Positions 1 through 5,270 of a DNA stretch of 5,301 nucleotides are shown here, one piece after another. Below the pieces are notes generated by a model, which did no database searches, was not told where the DNA came from, and worked only from the letters and a program-made list of their open reading frames with translations. The stretch is from Lachnospiraceae bacterium UBA7199 (GTDB lineage Bacteria > Bacillota > Clostridia > Lachnospirales > Lachnospiraceae). Within the stretch, counting starts at the first letter, position 1. Each line of letters opens with the position of its first letter. The stretch covers positions 1-5,301 of the forward strand of contig DKUR01000010.1 of NCBI GenBank assembly GCA_002490775.1, in the 5' to 3' direction. The translations under genes and the position numbers were made by a program.

Positions 1-719
1 CCTTGACAAAGGGTATAGTTTATTGTTCTTTCTTGTTCTTCCAGCACATCCGATATTCTCTGATAAAGTTGTTTCAATTTCTTTACCTTTGTTTTTAATG
101 AAGAAATCTCCTGCCAGGTATTTTTCCGTTGGACTGAGCTTAAATTTCCATCCAAATCGATTGGAGTTGTATCCAGCTTCTTTGCAATTTGATTTGCACT
201 TAACAAATCTGTAATGCGCATAATTCCTTCTGTTGCTGCAAGAGAACCAACCTTTAACTTATAATTTACCCTTGGAAGATGATCCCCTTCCCTCTGCTCC
301 GGGGCACAAATACGCGCCATGATTCTGCATTGTCCATTTTCATCATTTTCCACTTTTACTTCTGTAGAAAATTCTATCTGCGCTTTTTCCACATTCAGAC
401 TGGTAATAGGGACAATAGAAAGAAGAGGTACCTGCATTTGAAGGTTATCCACACTATAGTCATCCCCATCTTCCTGCCGCATCTGTTCATAGGCAATATT
501 TATATTTTTTAACTGTATGCTTTCATCTTTTCCGTTTTGTTTTACAGTTCCCATGCTCTTAATTGCTTCCACTACGCTTGCCCTGAGCTGCTGATTAGAT
601 TTTGCTAATGCATACAATGGCGCATAAACCAAATCGTTTAAATCAATGAAATCATTTTCCTTATAGTTTCCTGCAGAATCATTTTCATCCTGATCACTAT
701 AAATTTCTTCTTCGCTCAT
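1..719 (-). CDS. DUF2589-family protein, 3' end cut by window edge
   Basis: An open reading frame runs from an ATG at 719-717 to the left edge without a stop (239 codons visible). The start is fixed by GGGGTGG at 728-734, 8 nt upstream. After an acidic leader (residues 1-26), the stretch DLNDLVYAPLYALAKSNQQL (27-46) and the later VPLLSIVPITSLNV (97-110) match what I remember of the DUF2589 family, whose members share an 'APL-AL--AN--L' helix and a 'VPLLSI-PL-SL-V' strand. Around residues 160-190 come TEGIMRITDLLSANQIAKK and a 'PID' motif, also typical of that family. The visible C-terminal part (about 205-235) is Lys/Glu-rich and probably a coiled coil. There is no signal peptide or membrane segment, so the protein should be cytoplasmic. 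The molecular function of the family is not known to me. The gene follows a LytTR regulator on the same strand, and a putative LytTR site sits 73 bp before its start. The family call is from memory and fairly secure. Confidence 0.85.
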   Translation of the reverse strand, partial: MSEEEIYSDQDENDSAGNYKENDFIDLNDLVYAPLYALAKSNQQLRASVVEAIKSMGTVKQNGKDESIQLKNINIAYEQMRQEDGDDYSVDNLQMQVPLLSIVPITSLNVEKAQIEFSTEVKVENDENGQCRIMARICAPEQREGDHLPRVNYKLKVGSLAATEGIMRITDLLSANQIAKKLDTTPIDLDGNLSSVQRKNTWQEISSLKTKVKKLKQLYQRISDVLEEQERTINYTLCQ

Positions 720-727
720 ATTTATTT

Positions 728-734
728 CCACCCC
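728..734 (-). promoter_or_regulatory. Shine-Dalgarno site of the DUF2589 gene
   Basis: GGGGTGG on the minus strand, 8 nt before the ATG at 719. It decides the start of the edge-truncated gene. Confidence 0.7.
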
Positions 735-761
735 TTTCTTATGTTTTTGTACAAAAATCAT

Positions 762-790
762 ATAATAATTTTTCCTTATTTTCAGCATTT
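762..790 (-). promoter_or_regulatory. possible promoter of the DUF2589 gene
   Basis: Minus-strand TATTAT at 762-767 is a five-of-six match to the -10 consensus. No good -35 is present at the right distance (785-790 reads AAATGC). This poor -35 abuts the putative LytTR operator at 792-824, as expected for an activator-dependent promoter. Other AT-rich hexamers nearby could serve instead, so the exact position is uncertain. Confidence 0.3.
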
Positions 791-791
791 T

Positions 792-824
792 GAGATTAAT
801 GTATAGCTGTTATGGGATAAATGT
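792..824 (-). promoter_or_regulatory. putative LytTR operator A (upstream of the DUF2589 gene)
   Basis: On the minus strand two 11-bp direct half-sites, ACATTTATCCC (824-814) and ACATTAATCTC (802-792), begin 22 bp apart, about two helical turns. LytTR-domain regulators such as AgrA bind pairs of 9-bp direct repeats (AgrA type ACAGTTAAG) with a 12-bp gap, so the ACA-TT-A core and the spacing fit. The upstream half-site overlaps the stop codon of the LytTR gene. The site is part of a longer imperfect repeat, 781-825, that matches 1626-1670 at 35 of 45 positions. Confidence 0.65.
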
Positions 825-1525
825 TAAAAGAAGTGTTCTTCAGCATAAAGTTCTTGAATATGCCTTTTTATTTCATAATAGCTTCTGACTGGAATCAAAA
901 GCAGATCTCCATTATCAATAACTAACTCTCTTTGTTCAAGACTTTTAATATGATTAAAGTTTACAATATAGCCACGCTGCAGGCGAAAAAAATTCTTTGG
1001 AAGAAGAGCCTCTAATCTTTTAAGCGTCCCTCTTCCTTTTACTTCTCCATTCCGGCAATGCCATATTAAATTGTTATGATTTGATTCTATGTATAATATT
1101 TCTGATTCTCTAAGCATGTATAAATGGTCTTCATCACTCCGTATCATACACAGTATTGGTTCATCACGATTGCCATAAAGTATGATCCTTTCTGCAATAC
1201 CGGACTTCATAATAACCGTAATTTCATATGGAAATCCTTGCCCTCCTATATCCGCCTCATCATCCCTGATATAAAAATTTCCATACACTACACAAACATG
1301 ACTATCCATTACTTGCACATTATAATGTCCATGTTCTACTCTGCATTTCTTGTTAAAATGAATACATAATTTTTTTTGTAATAATTTATGTGGCACCCCT
1401 TTTTCATAAAACATATTTATTTGCCAGTTTGCTGCTTTAGAGCAGAATGGTATTGACTCTGTTTTTCCTGTTCCAATTTTTTCAACAATTATTTGCGTCC
1501 TTATTATCATCTCTATTTCGTTCAT
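824..1525 (-). CDS. LytTR-family transcriptional regulator with NTF2-like N-terminal domain
   Basis: A 233-residue cytoplasmic regulator. Residues about 134-227 form a LytTR DNA-binding domain: SEILYIESNHNN, then FFRLQRGYIVNFNHIKSL, then a strand-turn-strand ending in IPVRSYYEIKRHI. These are the three hallmark blocks of the fold. Residues about 50-118 contain a strand-rich segment (VCVVYGNFYIRDD followed by FPYEITVIMKSGIAERIILYG) that resembles the SnoaL/NTF2-like domain often fused to LytTR domains in gut Clostridia, and which may sense a ligand. There is no receiver domain, so this is not a standard two-component response regulator. The reading frame is open from 1546, but AAGGAGG at 1537-1543 lies inside that extension, so I start at the next ATG (1525). 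Putative LytTR sites lie upstream of this gene and upstream of the DUF2589 gene, suggesting autoregulation and control of the neighbour. The domain call is secure; the N-terminal assignment is less so. Confidence 0.9.
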   Translation of the reverse strand: MNEIEMIIRTQIIVEKIGTGKTESIPFCSKAANWQINMFYEKGVPHKLLQKKLCIHFNKKCRVEHGHYNVQVMDSHVCVVYGNFYIRDDEADIGGQGFPYEITVIMKSGIAERIILYGNRDEPILCMIRSDEDHLYMLRESEILYIESNHNNLIWHCRNGEVKGRGTLKRLEALLPKNFFRLQRGYIVNFNHIKSLEQRELVIDNGDLLLIPVRSYYEIKRHIQELYAEEHFF

Positions 1526-1536
1526 CTGCCATTCTT

Positions 1537-1543
1537 CCTCCTT
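1537..1543 (-). promoter_or_regulatory. Shine-Dalgarno site that decides the LytTR start
   Basis: Minus-strand AAGGAGG, 11 nt before the ATG at 1525. The spacing is slightly long but usable. The more upstream in-frame ATG at 1546 has no Shine-Dalgarno of its own and would place this site within codons 2-4. The upstream edge overlaps a perfect 12-bp palindrome, TTCATGCATGAA, at 1542-1553. Confidence 0.7.
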
Positions 1544-1614
1544 CATGCATGAATTTCATAAGTTAAATACTTAAATTGCAAAAATATTTTTTTCAGCATT
1601 TAAATTAGGAAAGA

Positions 1615-1643
1615 AATATAAAATATTCAGCAATCCGGGATGA
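1615..1643 (-). promoter_or_regulatory. possible promoter of the LytTR gene
   Basis: TATATT at 1615-1620 (minus strand) is a plausible -10. The -35 position 17 bp upstream (1638-1643, TCATCC) is weak and lies inside the proximal half-site of putative operator B. A weak -35 covered by a direct-repeat site is what one expects of a LytTR-activated promoter. Transcription would start near 1608 and give a leader of about 83 nt, AT-rich and without an obvious structure. Confidence 0.4.
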
Positions 1644-1669
1644 ATGTATGTCTGTGGCGGGATAAATGT
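1637..1669 (-). promoter_or_regulatory. putative LytTR operator B (upstream of the LytTR gene)
   Basis: Minus-strand direct half-sites ACATTTATCCC (1669-1659) and ACATTCATCCC (1647-1637) begin 22 bp apart, the same geometry as operator A. The distal half-site is identical in all 11 positions to the distal one of operator A. The match extends to a TTCAGCA block on the downstream side (1626-1632, equal to 781-787). The copies lie at comparable distances before two different genes, which argues for a shared regulator, most simply the LytTR protein encoded between them. Confidence 0.7.
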
Positions 1670-1680
1670 TCAAAAAGGCA

Positions 1681-1804
1681 GAAAAAAGGAGTATTCTGTA
1701 CCGAATACCCCTTTTCGTATAAGTCTGGACACGCATATCGCATGCCAGTATATTGGCAAATACAGTTGTAAGCGCAGCACAATTGCCGGCCTGCTGCCCA
1801 CTAC
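1681..1804 (-). ncRNA. candidate small structured RNA, family not recognised
   Basis: The minus strand here looks like a self-contained transcript of about 125 nt. It has a perfect -10 upstream and a U6-tailed terminator at its end. Hairpin 1 pairs GCAGCA (1797-1792) with TGCTGC (1779-1774) around a 12-nt loop. Hairpin 2 pairs 1748-1740 (CTGGCATGC) with 1734-1725 (GCGTG, a bulged T at 1729, then CCAG) around a GATAT loop, giving nine base pairs including a U-G wobble at 1742/1732. The terminator stem also has a G-U wobble. Both wobbles would be A-C mismatches in a plus-strand RNA, so the fold is strand-specific. GC content of 1721-1800 is 42 of 80, against 10 of 60 in 1561-1620 and 14 of 60 in 1801-1860, the typical look of an RNA gene in an AT-rich genome. 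No signature of tRNA, 6S, SRP RNA, tmRNA, T-box or a riboswitch I know is visible. It could be a free regulatory RNA or a remote leader of the LytTR gene. Function unknown. Confidence 0.55.
1682..1715 (-). terminator. intrinsic terminator of the candidate small RNA
   Basis: On the minus strand AAAAGGGGTATTC (1715-1703) pairs with GAATACTCCTTTT (1696-1684) across a 6-nt loop. All 13 positions pair, one of them as a G-U wobble, and the T-tract continues to six T (1687-1682). On the plus strand the same stem has an A-C mismatch and only four T, so the leftward direction is favoured. It lies just before operator B and would insulate the LytTR promoter from leftward transcription. Confidence 0.75.
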
Positions 1805-1810
1805 ATCAAA

Positions 1811-1839
1811 ATTATACAACAATTATCTTGTTATAAAAA
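1811..1839 (-). promoter_or_regulatory. promoter of the candidate small RNA
   Basis: Perfect minus-strand TATAAT at 1811-1816, with TTTTTA (1834-1839) as a weak -35 at the ideal 17-bp spacing. Transcription should begin near 1804, just before the first hairpin. An imperfect inverted repeat, TTATACAA at 1812-1819 against TTGTTATAA at 1828-1836, occupies the spacer and could be a regulator site. Confidence 0.5.
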
Positions 1840-1863
1840 CGTCCTAATGTTCCTTTTTAAGTG

Positions 1864-1900
1864 TATAATAATTCTAGTCAACTACCAATTATGGTACAAT
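1864..1900 (+). promoter_or_regulatory. possible promoter(s) of the integrase gene
   Basis: Two candidate -10 elements face the integrase: a perfect TATAAT at 1864-1869, and TACAAT at 1895-1900 preceded by TG one base away (extended -10 type, 1892-1893). Neither has a convincing -35. The second would start transcription only a few bases before the Shine-Dalgarno (1909-1915), so the first may be the better choice. Confidence 0.4.
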
Positions 1901-1908
1901 TTAAAATC

Positions 1909-1915
1909 AGGGAGG
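1909..1915 (+). promoter_or_regulatory. Shine-Dalgarno site of the integrase gene
   Basis: AGGGAGG, 7 nt before the ATG at 1923. It supports that start and strong translation. Confidence 0.8.
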
Positions 1916-1922
1916 AAATCAT

Positions 1923-2861
1923 ATGAATACCTTACAGCAGCTTACAAATGACTACTTAAAATATTGCCGGAATCAAAAAAGACTGGATGAGAAAACCCTG
2001 AAAGCCTATCGTATCGACTTAGCCCAATTCCATGCCGCACTTCCTTCCACTAATATTGGGGATATAACACCTGACGTATTAGAGAATTATATCGCTGGCC
2101 TCCATCAAAAGTACAAACCGAAAACCGTAAAAAGGAAAATTGCATCCTTAAAGGCCCTTTTTCATTATTTTGAGTACAGAGAAATCATTGAGAAGAATCC
2201 TTTTAATAAAATACATATAAAGTTTCGTGAGCCGGTTATTCTCCCTAAAACAATTCCTTTGCATACAGTTGAGATTTTTTTATCTGCTATCTATCAGCAG
2301 CACAGGCAGGCCCAGACAGAATACCAAAAGAAATGTACCCTCAGAGATCTGGCAGTCATTGAATTGCTTTTTGCCACTGGAATGAGAATTTCAGAGCTGT
2401 GTTCTTTAAAAGTAAACAGTGTAAATTTATATGACAAAAATATATTAATTTATGGGAAAGGCTCCAAAGAAAGAAGAATACAAATTGGAAATGAGGATGT
2501 TATTCATGTATTGAAAGAATATAAGGACACTTTTTTTGATCAGATGAAAAACTGTAATCATTTTTTTGTCAGCCAGTCCGGAAGCCCTTTATCGGATCAA
2601 TCCGTCCGAAGAATGATTAATAAATATACCTCTCTTGCTGCTATAGAGCTGCATATCACCCCGCATATGTTCCGCCATACCTTCGCCACAAGCCTGCTGG
2701 AAGCAGATGTGGATATACGCTATATTCAAGAAATGTTAGGACATAGTTCTATCAATATCACTGAAATTTATACCCATGTAGCGTTGTCTAAGCAAAGGGA
2801 TATTCTGGTGGCGAAGCATCCTAGGAAGGATTTTCATTTACATGGACAGGATTGGCGGTAG
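1923..2861 (+). CDS. tyrosine recombinase / integrase (XerC/XerD-like)
   Basis: A 312-residue DNA breaking-rejoining enzyme. An N-terminal SAM-like core-binding domain (about 1-95) is seen in NDYLKYCRNQKRLDEKTLKAYRIDL and the KTVKRKIASLKALFHYF helix. The catalytic domain (about 110-300) carries the full active site: R155 in ATGMRISEL, K179 in GKGSKERR, H248 and R251 in HMFRHTFAT, H274 in LGHSSI, and the nucleophile Y283 in TEIYTHVA. The R-to-K spacing (24) and the H-to-Y spacing (9) equal those I recall for E. coli XerD. The length is typical of the Xer-like group (about 300), and nothing looks truncated. It has no recombination directionality factor, partner recombinase or other mobile-element gene beside it here, so it may be a solitary integrase, a relic of an element, or a DNA invertase acting elsewhere. 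It is transcribed away from the small-RNA candidate and converges on the BlaI-type operon. Family is certain; target site unknown. Confidence 0.95.
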   Translation: MNTLQQLTNDYLKYCRNQKRLDEKTLKAYRIDLAQFHAALPSTNIGDITPDVLENYIAGLHQKYKPKTVKRKIASLKALFHYFEYREIIEKNPFNKIHIKFREPVILPKTIPLHTVEIFLSAIYQQHRQAQTEYQKKCTLRDLAVIELLFATGMRISELCSLKVNSVNLYDKNILIYGKGSKERRIQIGNEDVIHVLKEYKDTFFDQMKNCNHFFVSQSGSPLSDQSVRRMINKYTSLAAIELHITPHMFRHTFATSLLEADVDIRYIQEMLGHSSINITEIYTHVALSKQRDILVAKHPRKDFHLHGQDWR

Positions 2862-2871
2862 CAGCCAATCC
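2849..2871. terminator. hairpin at the convergent gene ends
   Basis: GGATTGGC (2849-2856) and GCCAATCC (2864-2871) form a perfect 8-bp stem with a 7-nt loop. It covers the last codons and stop of the integrase (2861) and reaches to within 2 bp of the stop of the opposing gene (2873). It could slow or end transcription from both sides, but there is no T-tract on either strand, so it is not a standard intrinsic terminator. Confidence 0.4.
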
Positions 2872-2872
2872 A

Positions 2873-3421
2873 TCATACACGCAGATCAAGCCTGGTGCCA
2901 GCTTTTGCTTTTTCCCTTATTCTCCGAATCAGCCTTTCAGAATTTTTTCTTCTTTCAGTCCGAAGCTTTATGCTCAATTTATAACCAAATTCATTTCTAA
3001 CGCAGGAAATGGAGGAAAACTTACCGTTTTCATCTATATAGCTGCGGCGGAACACTACCTTCCATCCACTGCCTTTATAGATGCCGTCTACCATTTTTGT
3101 CATAAACTCAACACCCTTAAGCAGCTCCTTGGTTTCCCTCTCCTGTTCCGGATCATTTCTCATTTTTTCCACAAGTGCCGGGCTGATTGCTAATGTTTTA
3201 CGGTTTTTTACAGAAGAAAAAGTGTTTCCCACCCTAAATTCCACACTTGGCACAAGCTTTGCCAGCTCTTTTACATACAACTCTTTGTTTTTTTTATTGT
3301 TGATATCTGCTATTGCGGGTATTTTTTCTCTTTCCCTGTTTTGTATATAGCCGAATGTGCTTTGCTTCGATAAATTCTGCATGGTGTAATTACTATAATA
3401 ACTTTCAATTTCCAACGCCAT
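2873..3421 (-). CDS. small conserved-looking protein of unknown function (DUF6033-like?)
   Basis: A 182-residue protein without signal peptide or membrane segment, so probably cytoplasmic. A variable, polar N-terminus (1-40) is followed by a core YVKELAKLVPSVEFRVG (49-65), then KTLAISPALVEKMRNDPE (75-92), then an amphipathic stretch to about 115 and a strand-rich YIDENGKFSSISCVR (128-142). The C-terminus (150-175) is strongly basic (RTERRKNSERLIRRIREKAK). The 'V-F-VG ... L-ISP--L-KM-NDPE' pattern resembles a clostridial family that I recall as DUF6033 or a relative; this is from memory and uncertain. It is the last gene of the BlaI/M56 operon: the stop codon of the protease gene (TAG, 3431-3433) overlaps the Shine-Dalgarno AGGAGGG (3426-3432), and the start follows 9 nt later, so the two are very likely translationally coupled. 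It is a candidate effector of the sensor system. No function can be assigned. Confidence 0.8.
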   Translation of the reverse strand: MALEIESYYSNYTMQNLSKQSTFGYIQNREREKIPAIADINNKKNKELYVKELAKLVPSVEFRVGNTFSSVKNRKTLAISPALVEKMRNDPEQERETKELLKGVEFMTKMVDGIYKGSGWKVVFRRSYIDENGKFSSISCVRNEFGYKLSIKLRTERRKNSERLIRRIREKAKAGTRLDLRV

Positions 3422-3430
3422 AAAACCCTC

Positions 3431-4684
3431 CTACAGCACTTTTACTAATGCTACCAGCCAGTCATCTGTAGGCTTTTCATAGGGAATCCTTACCACCGGT
3501 TCATCGCTGCCGGACTCATAATAGCAGGAATACCCCGTGCCTACAAATCCGGGCAGCTTATAAAAACCGCCAAAAACAATAAATACGTCTCCGGTTGCAT
3601 TGATTTTTTGCAAAAATTCCTCAAAAGCTTCCTTTCCCACGTAGACATAAGTATCATCATAAGAAATCATCTGGCGTAAAAGTTCACTGTCTTCAAAAAA
3701 AGTAACTTCTTCCCCGTTATATCCATATATAAACATGCTGTCATTTTCATTATATCTGTCATAGGAACTATTTTTAATCCAGGCAATCGCTCCCACCATA
3801 CAAAGCATAGCAGCCATGAAAGTACTGACTGCCACTATCCTTTTATATGGCTTATACTGTGATATTTTCATCACCCTTCGCCTGATATTCCGATATTCTT
3901 TATCGCCCACAAAAGCTGCAAACAAATTGAAATCTTTGCTTTCTGTCTGTAAAACCCTCATGCTTTTCAGTAAAAGTTTCCCATATGCATATGCTTTTTC
4001 TTTACTTTGCTGTATGGTTACCCAATCACAAATTTCCTCCATATCCTCTCGAAAAAATTTTGTAGCTAGGGCAAATAATGGATTCATCCATAGCAATACT
4101 CTTATCAGATCCCACAGTAAATAAAACAACAAATGTCCTAGTTGAATATGCGTTTTTTCATGGAGCAGGATTGTCCGCAGTTCATCCTGATCATATTCCT
4201 TCCACATAATCTCAGGTATTATAACCTTGGGCTGCAACACTCCTATGACAGAAGGTGTGACAGGCATTTGAGTAACATAAACTGCCATGCCATCCACATT
4301 TTTTCTTTCCATACTACTGACTAGTTTTTTTAGTTTTCTTCTTTCAAATATCAATCTGCCCCCAAAGAACATCATACCGCCTAAATACAGCCAACCAATC
4401 CAGACATACTTTATTAAAAGCTGCGTCCACCATGTAAAAATTATAATACCTATGGTATTTTCATAAAAAAATTTCATCTTGCCAACAAAGAGAACCGGGA
4501 CAAACAGGCTCCATAAGGCTCCTTTTAAAAATACCTTGTTCTTCAACAGCGTTTTCCGCATAAGGAAAACAAATGCAAATACCAAAAGTGAAATCATGGC
4601 ACACCTAATAAGCTGCATCGTATAATAGATTACACATAAATTAATAAAACTTATTCCTCTATCCCAAAATTCCTGCATTTTCAC
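3431..4684 (-). CDS. M56 family (BlaR1-type) membrane metalloprotease / sensor
   Basis: A 417-residue membrane protein starting at GTG (4684); an ATG two codons in (4678) is an alternative, and AGG 7 nt before the GTG is a weak Shine-Dalgarno. Hydrophobic segments lie at about 23-42, 51-69, 78-112, 186-205 and 284-303. The cytoplasmic protease domain has the zinc motif HEKTH (175-179) in LLHEKTHIQLGH, and the third-ligand region MEEICDW (215-221) fits the E-x-x-C-D pattern of the family, with E216 the likely ligand. PSVIGVLQPKVIIPE (144-158) is a further family hallmark. By analogy to BlaR1/MecR1, a signal at the outer domain should activate proteolysis and inactivate the co-encoded BlaI-type repressor. 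The sensor domain (about 304-417) is only about 114 residues and has no SxxK motif, whereas BlaR1 carries a penicillin-binding domain of about 260 residues. The signal is therefore probably not a beta-lactam. It follows the repressor gene by 58 nt. Confidence 0.92.
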   Translation of the reverse strand: MKMQEFWDRGISFINLCVIYYTMQLIRCAMISLLVFAFVFLMRKTLLKNKVFLKGALWSLFVPVLFVGKMKFFYENTIGIIIFTWWTQLLIKYVWIGWLYLGGMMFFGGRLIFERRKLKKLVSSMERKNVDGMAVYVTQMPVTPSVIGVLQPKVIIPEIMWKEYDQDELRTILLHEKTHIQLGHLLFYLLWDLIRVLLWMNPLFALATKFFREDMEEICDWVTIQQSKEKAYAYGKLLLKSMRVLQTESKDFNLFAAFVGDKEYRNIRRRVMKISQYKPYKRIVAVSTFMAAMLCMVGAIAWIKNSSYDRYNENDSMFIYGYNGEEVTFFEDSELLRQMISYDDTYVYVGKEAFEEFLQKINATGDVFIVFGGFYKLPGFVGTGYSCYYESGSDEPVVRIPYEKPTDDWLVALVKVL

Positions 4685-4742
4685 TCTTCTACCTATGCCT
4701 TTCCCGCTTGGGTTTTCCTATCGGAACTTTTGTTTCACTGAT

Positions 4743-5168
4743 CTATTTCTTCATGGAGCGTTCTTTCCCTGCAGAATTATGCTCTTCCATACATTGCTCT
4801 AAGATTTCTTCTAATTCTGTAAACTGCTCTTCTGTCAAATCTGTACTTTGCAGTAATGCCGCCATTGCATTTTTCCGGCTTCCCCCGAAATAGCTGTCTA
4901 CAAATTTCCGGCTTTTTTCCTTCTGGCAGTCTTCCTTTGATTTTAAAACAAAATAGTGATAAACCCTTAAATCATGTTCATCCACGGTATACCCTAAAAC
5001 ACCTTTCTGGCACAAGCGGTTAATCAAAACACGAACCATCCGGGGCGACATGTCTGCTTTGTCTTGTATTTTTTTGATAACTTCCTTTGCTGTCAATGAT
5101 TTAGAGCTTGCCCAAAACACTTCCATGATCAGCCATTCACTCTGGCTGGGAGTCGTTTCTCTTTCCAT
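4743..5168 (-). CDS. BlaI/MecI/CopY-family winged-helix transcriptional repressor
   Basis: A 141-residue DNA-binding repressor. The winged-helix domain spans about 8-77: SQSEWLIMEVFWASSKSLTAKEVI, then SPRMVRVLINRLCQKGVLG (41-59) with the recognition helix, then a wing ending in VYHYFVL. The C-terminal part (about 82-128), including LLQSTDLTEEQFTELEEIL, is the dimerisation helix region. Length is as usual for the family (120-145). The frame is open to a TTG at 5186, but GGGAGG (5177-5182) lies inside that extension and 8 nt before the ATG at 5168, which I take as the start. Family repressors bind upstream of their own operon and are removed when the M56 partner is activated. In the staphylococcal protein cleavage occurs at an Asn-Phe pair; no such dipeptide occurs here, so the cleavage site would differ. 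It is the first gene of a leftward operon with the membrane protease and the small unknown protein. Confidence 0.93.
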   Translation of the reverse strand: MERETTPSQSEWLIMEVFWASSKSLTAKEVIKKIQDKADMSPRMVRVLINRLCQKGVLGYTVDEHDLRVYHYFVLKSKEDCQKEKSRKFVDSYFGGSRKNAMAALLQSTDLTEEQFTELEEILEQCMEEHNSAGKERSMKK

Positions 5169-5176
5169 ATGTTTTT

Positions 5177-5182
5177 CCTCCC
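5177..5182 (-). promoter_or_regulatory. Shine-Dalgarno site that decides the BlaI-type start
   Basis: Minus-strand GGGAGG, 8 nt before the ATG at 5168. It rules out the longer TTG-initiated reading, which would include it as codons. Confidence 0.8.
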
Positions 5183-5201
5183 ACAATAGTCTCCTTTAAT
5201 T

Positions 5202-5270
5202 TGTATATCGGATAGAATGTAAAATTTGTTAATGTTTGTTCCTTTTTTAGAAGAAAATTTTTATTGTCAA
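5202..5270 (-). promoter_or_regulatory. presumed promoter region of the BlaI-type operon
   Basis: The minus strand holds TTAACA (5227-5232) with GATATA (5204-5209, 17-bp spacer) or TATACA (5202-5207, 19-bp spacer), and further upstream a perfect TTGACA (5265-5270) that lacks a good -10. Two TACA words (within TTTACATTC and TATACAAAT) lie near the first -10, but there is no TGTA partner, so the palindromic TACA/TGTA operator known for BlaI/MecI is not evident. A short inverted repeat, AGATAA (5280-5285) and TTATCT (5293-5298), lies upstream. Confidence 0.3.

Noticed and set aside
3..8. Plus-strand TTGACA at the left edge as a promoter
   Set aside because: It lies inside the DUF2589 coding region and faces no plus-strand gene; a chance match.
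1627..1743. A 38-codon minus-strand reading frame (starting MRYACPDLYEKGY) through the small-RNA region
   Set aside because: It has no Shine-Dalgarno, runs through the terminator hairpin and operator B, and the wobble-supported stems explain the sequence better than coding does.
1644..1847. A 67-codon plus-strand frame before the integrase
   Set aside because: No ribosome binding site, no recognisable protein features, and it lies over the LytTR operator, terminator and RNA promoter.
3431..5168. A beta-lactam resistance operon (blaR1-blaI)
   Set aside because: The outer sensor lacks the penicillin-binding domain and SxxK motif, and no beta-lactamase or PBP2a gene is present; only the signalling scaffold is shared.
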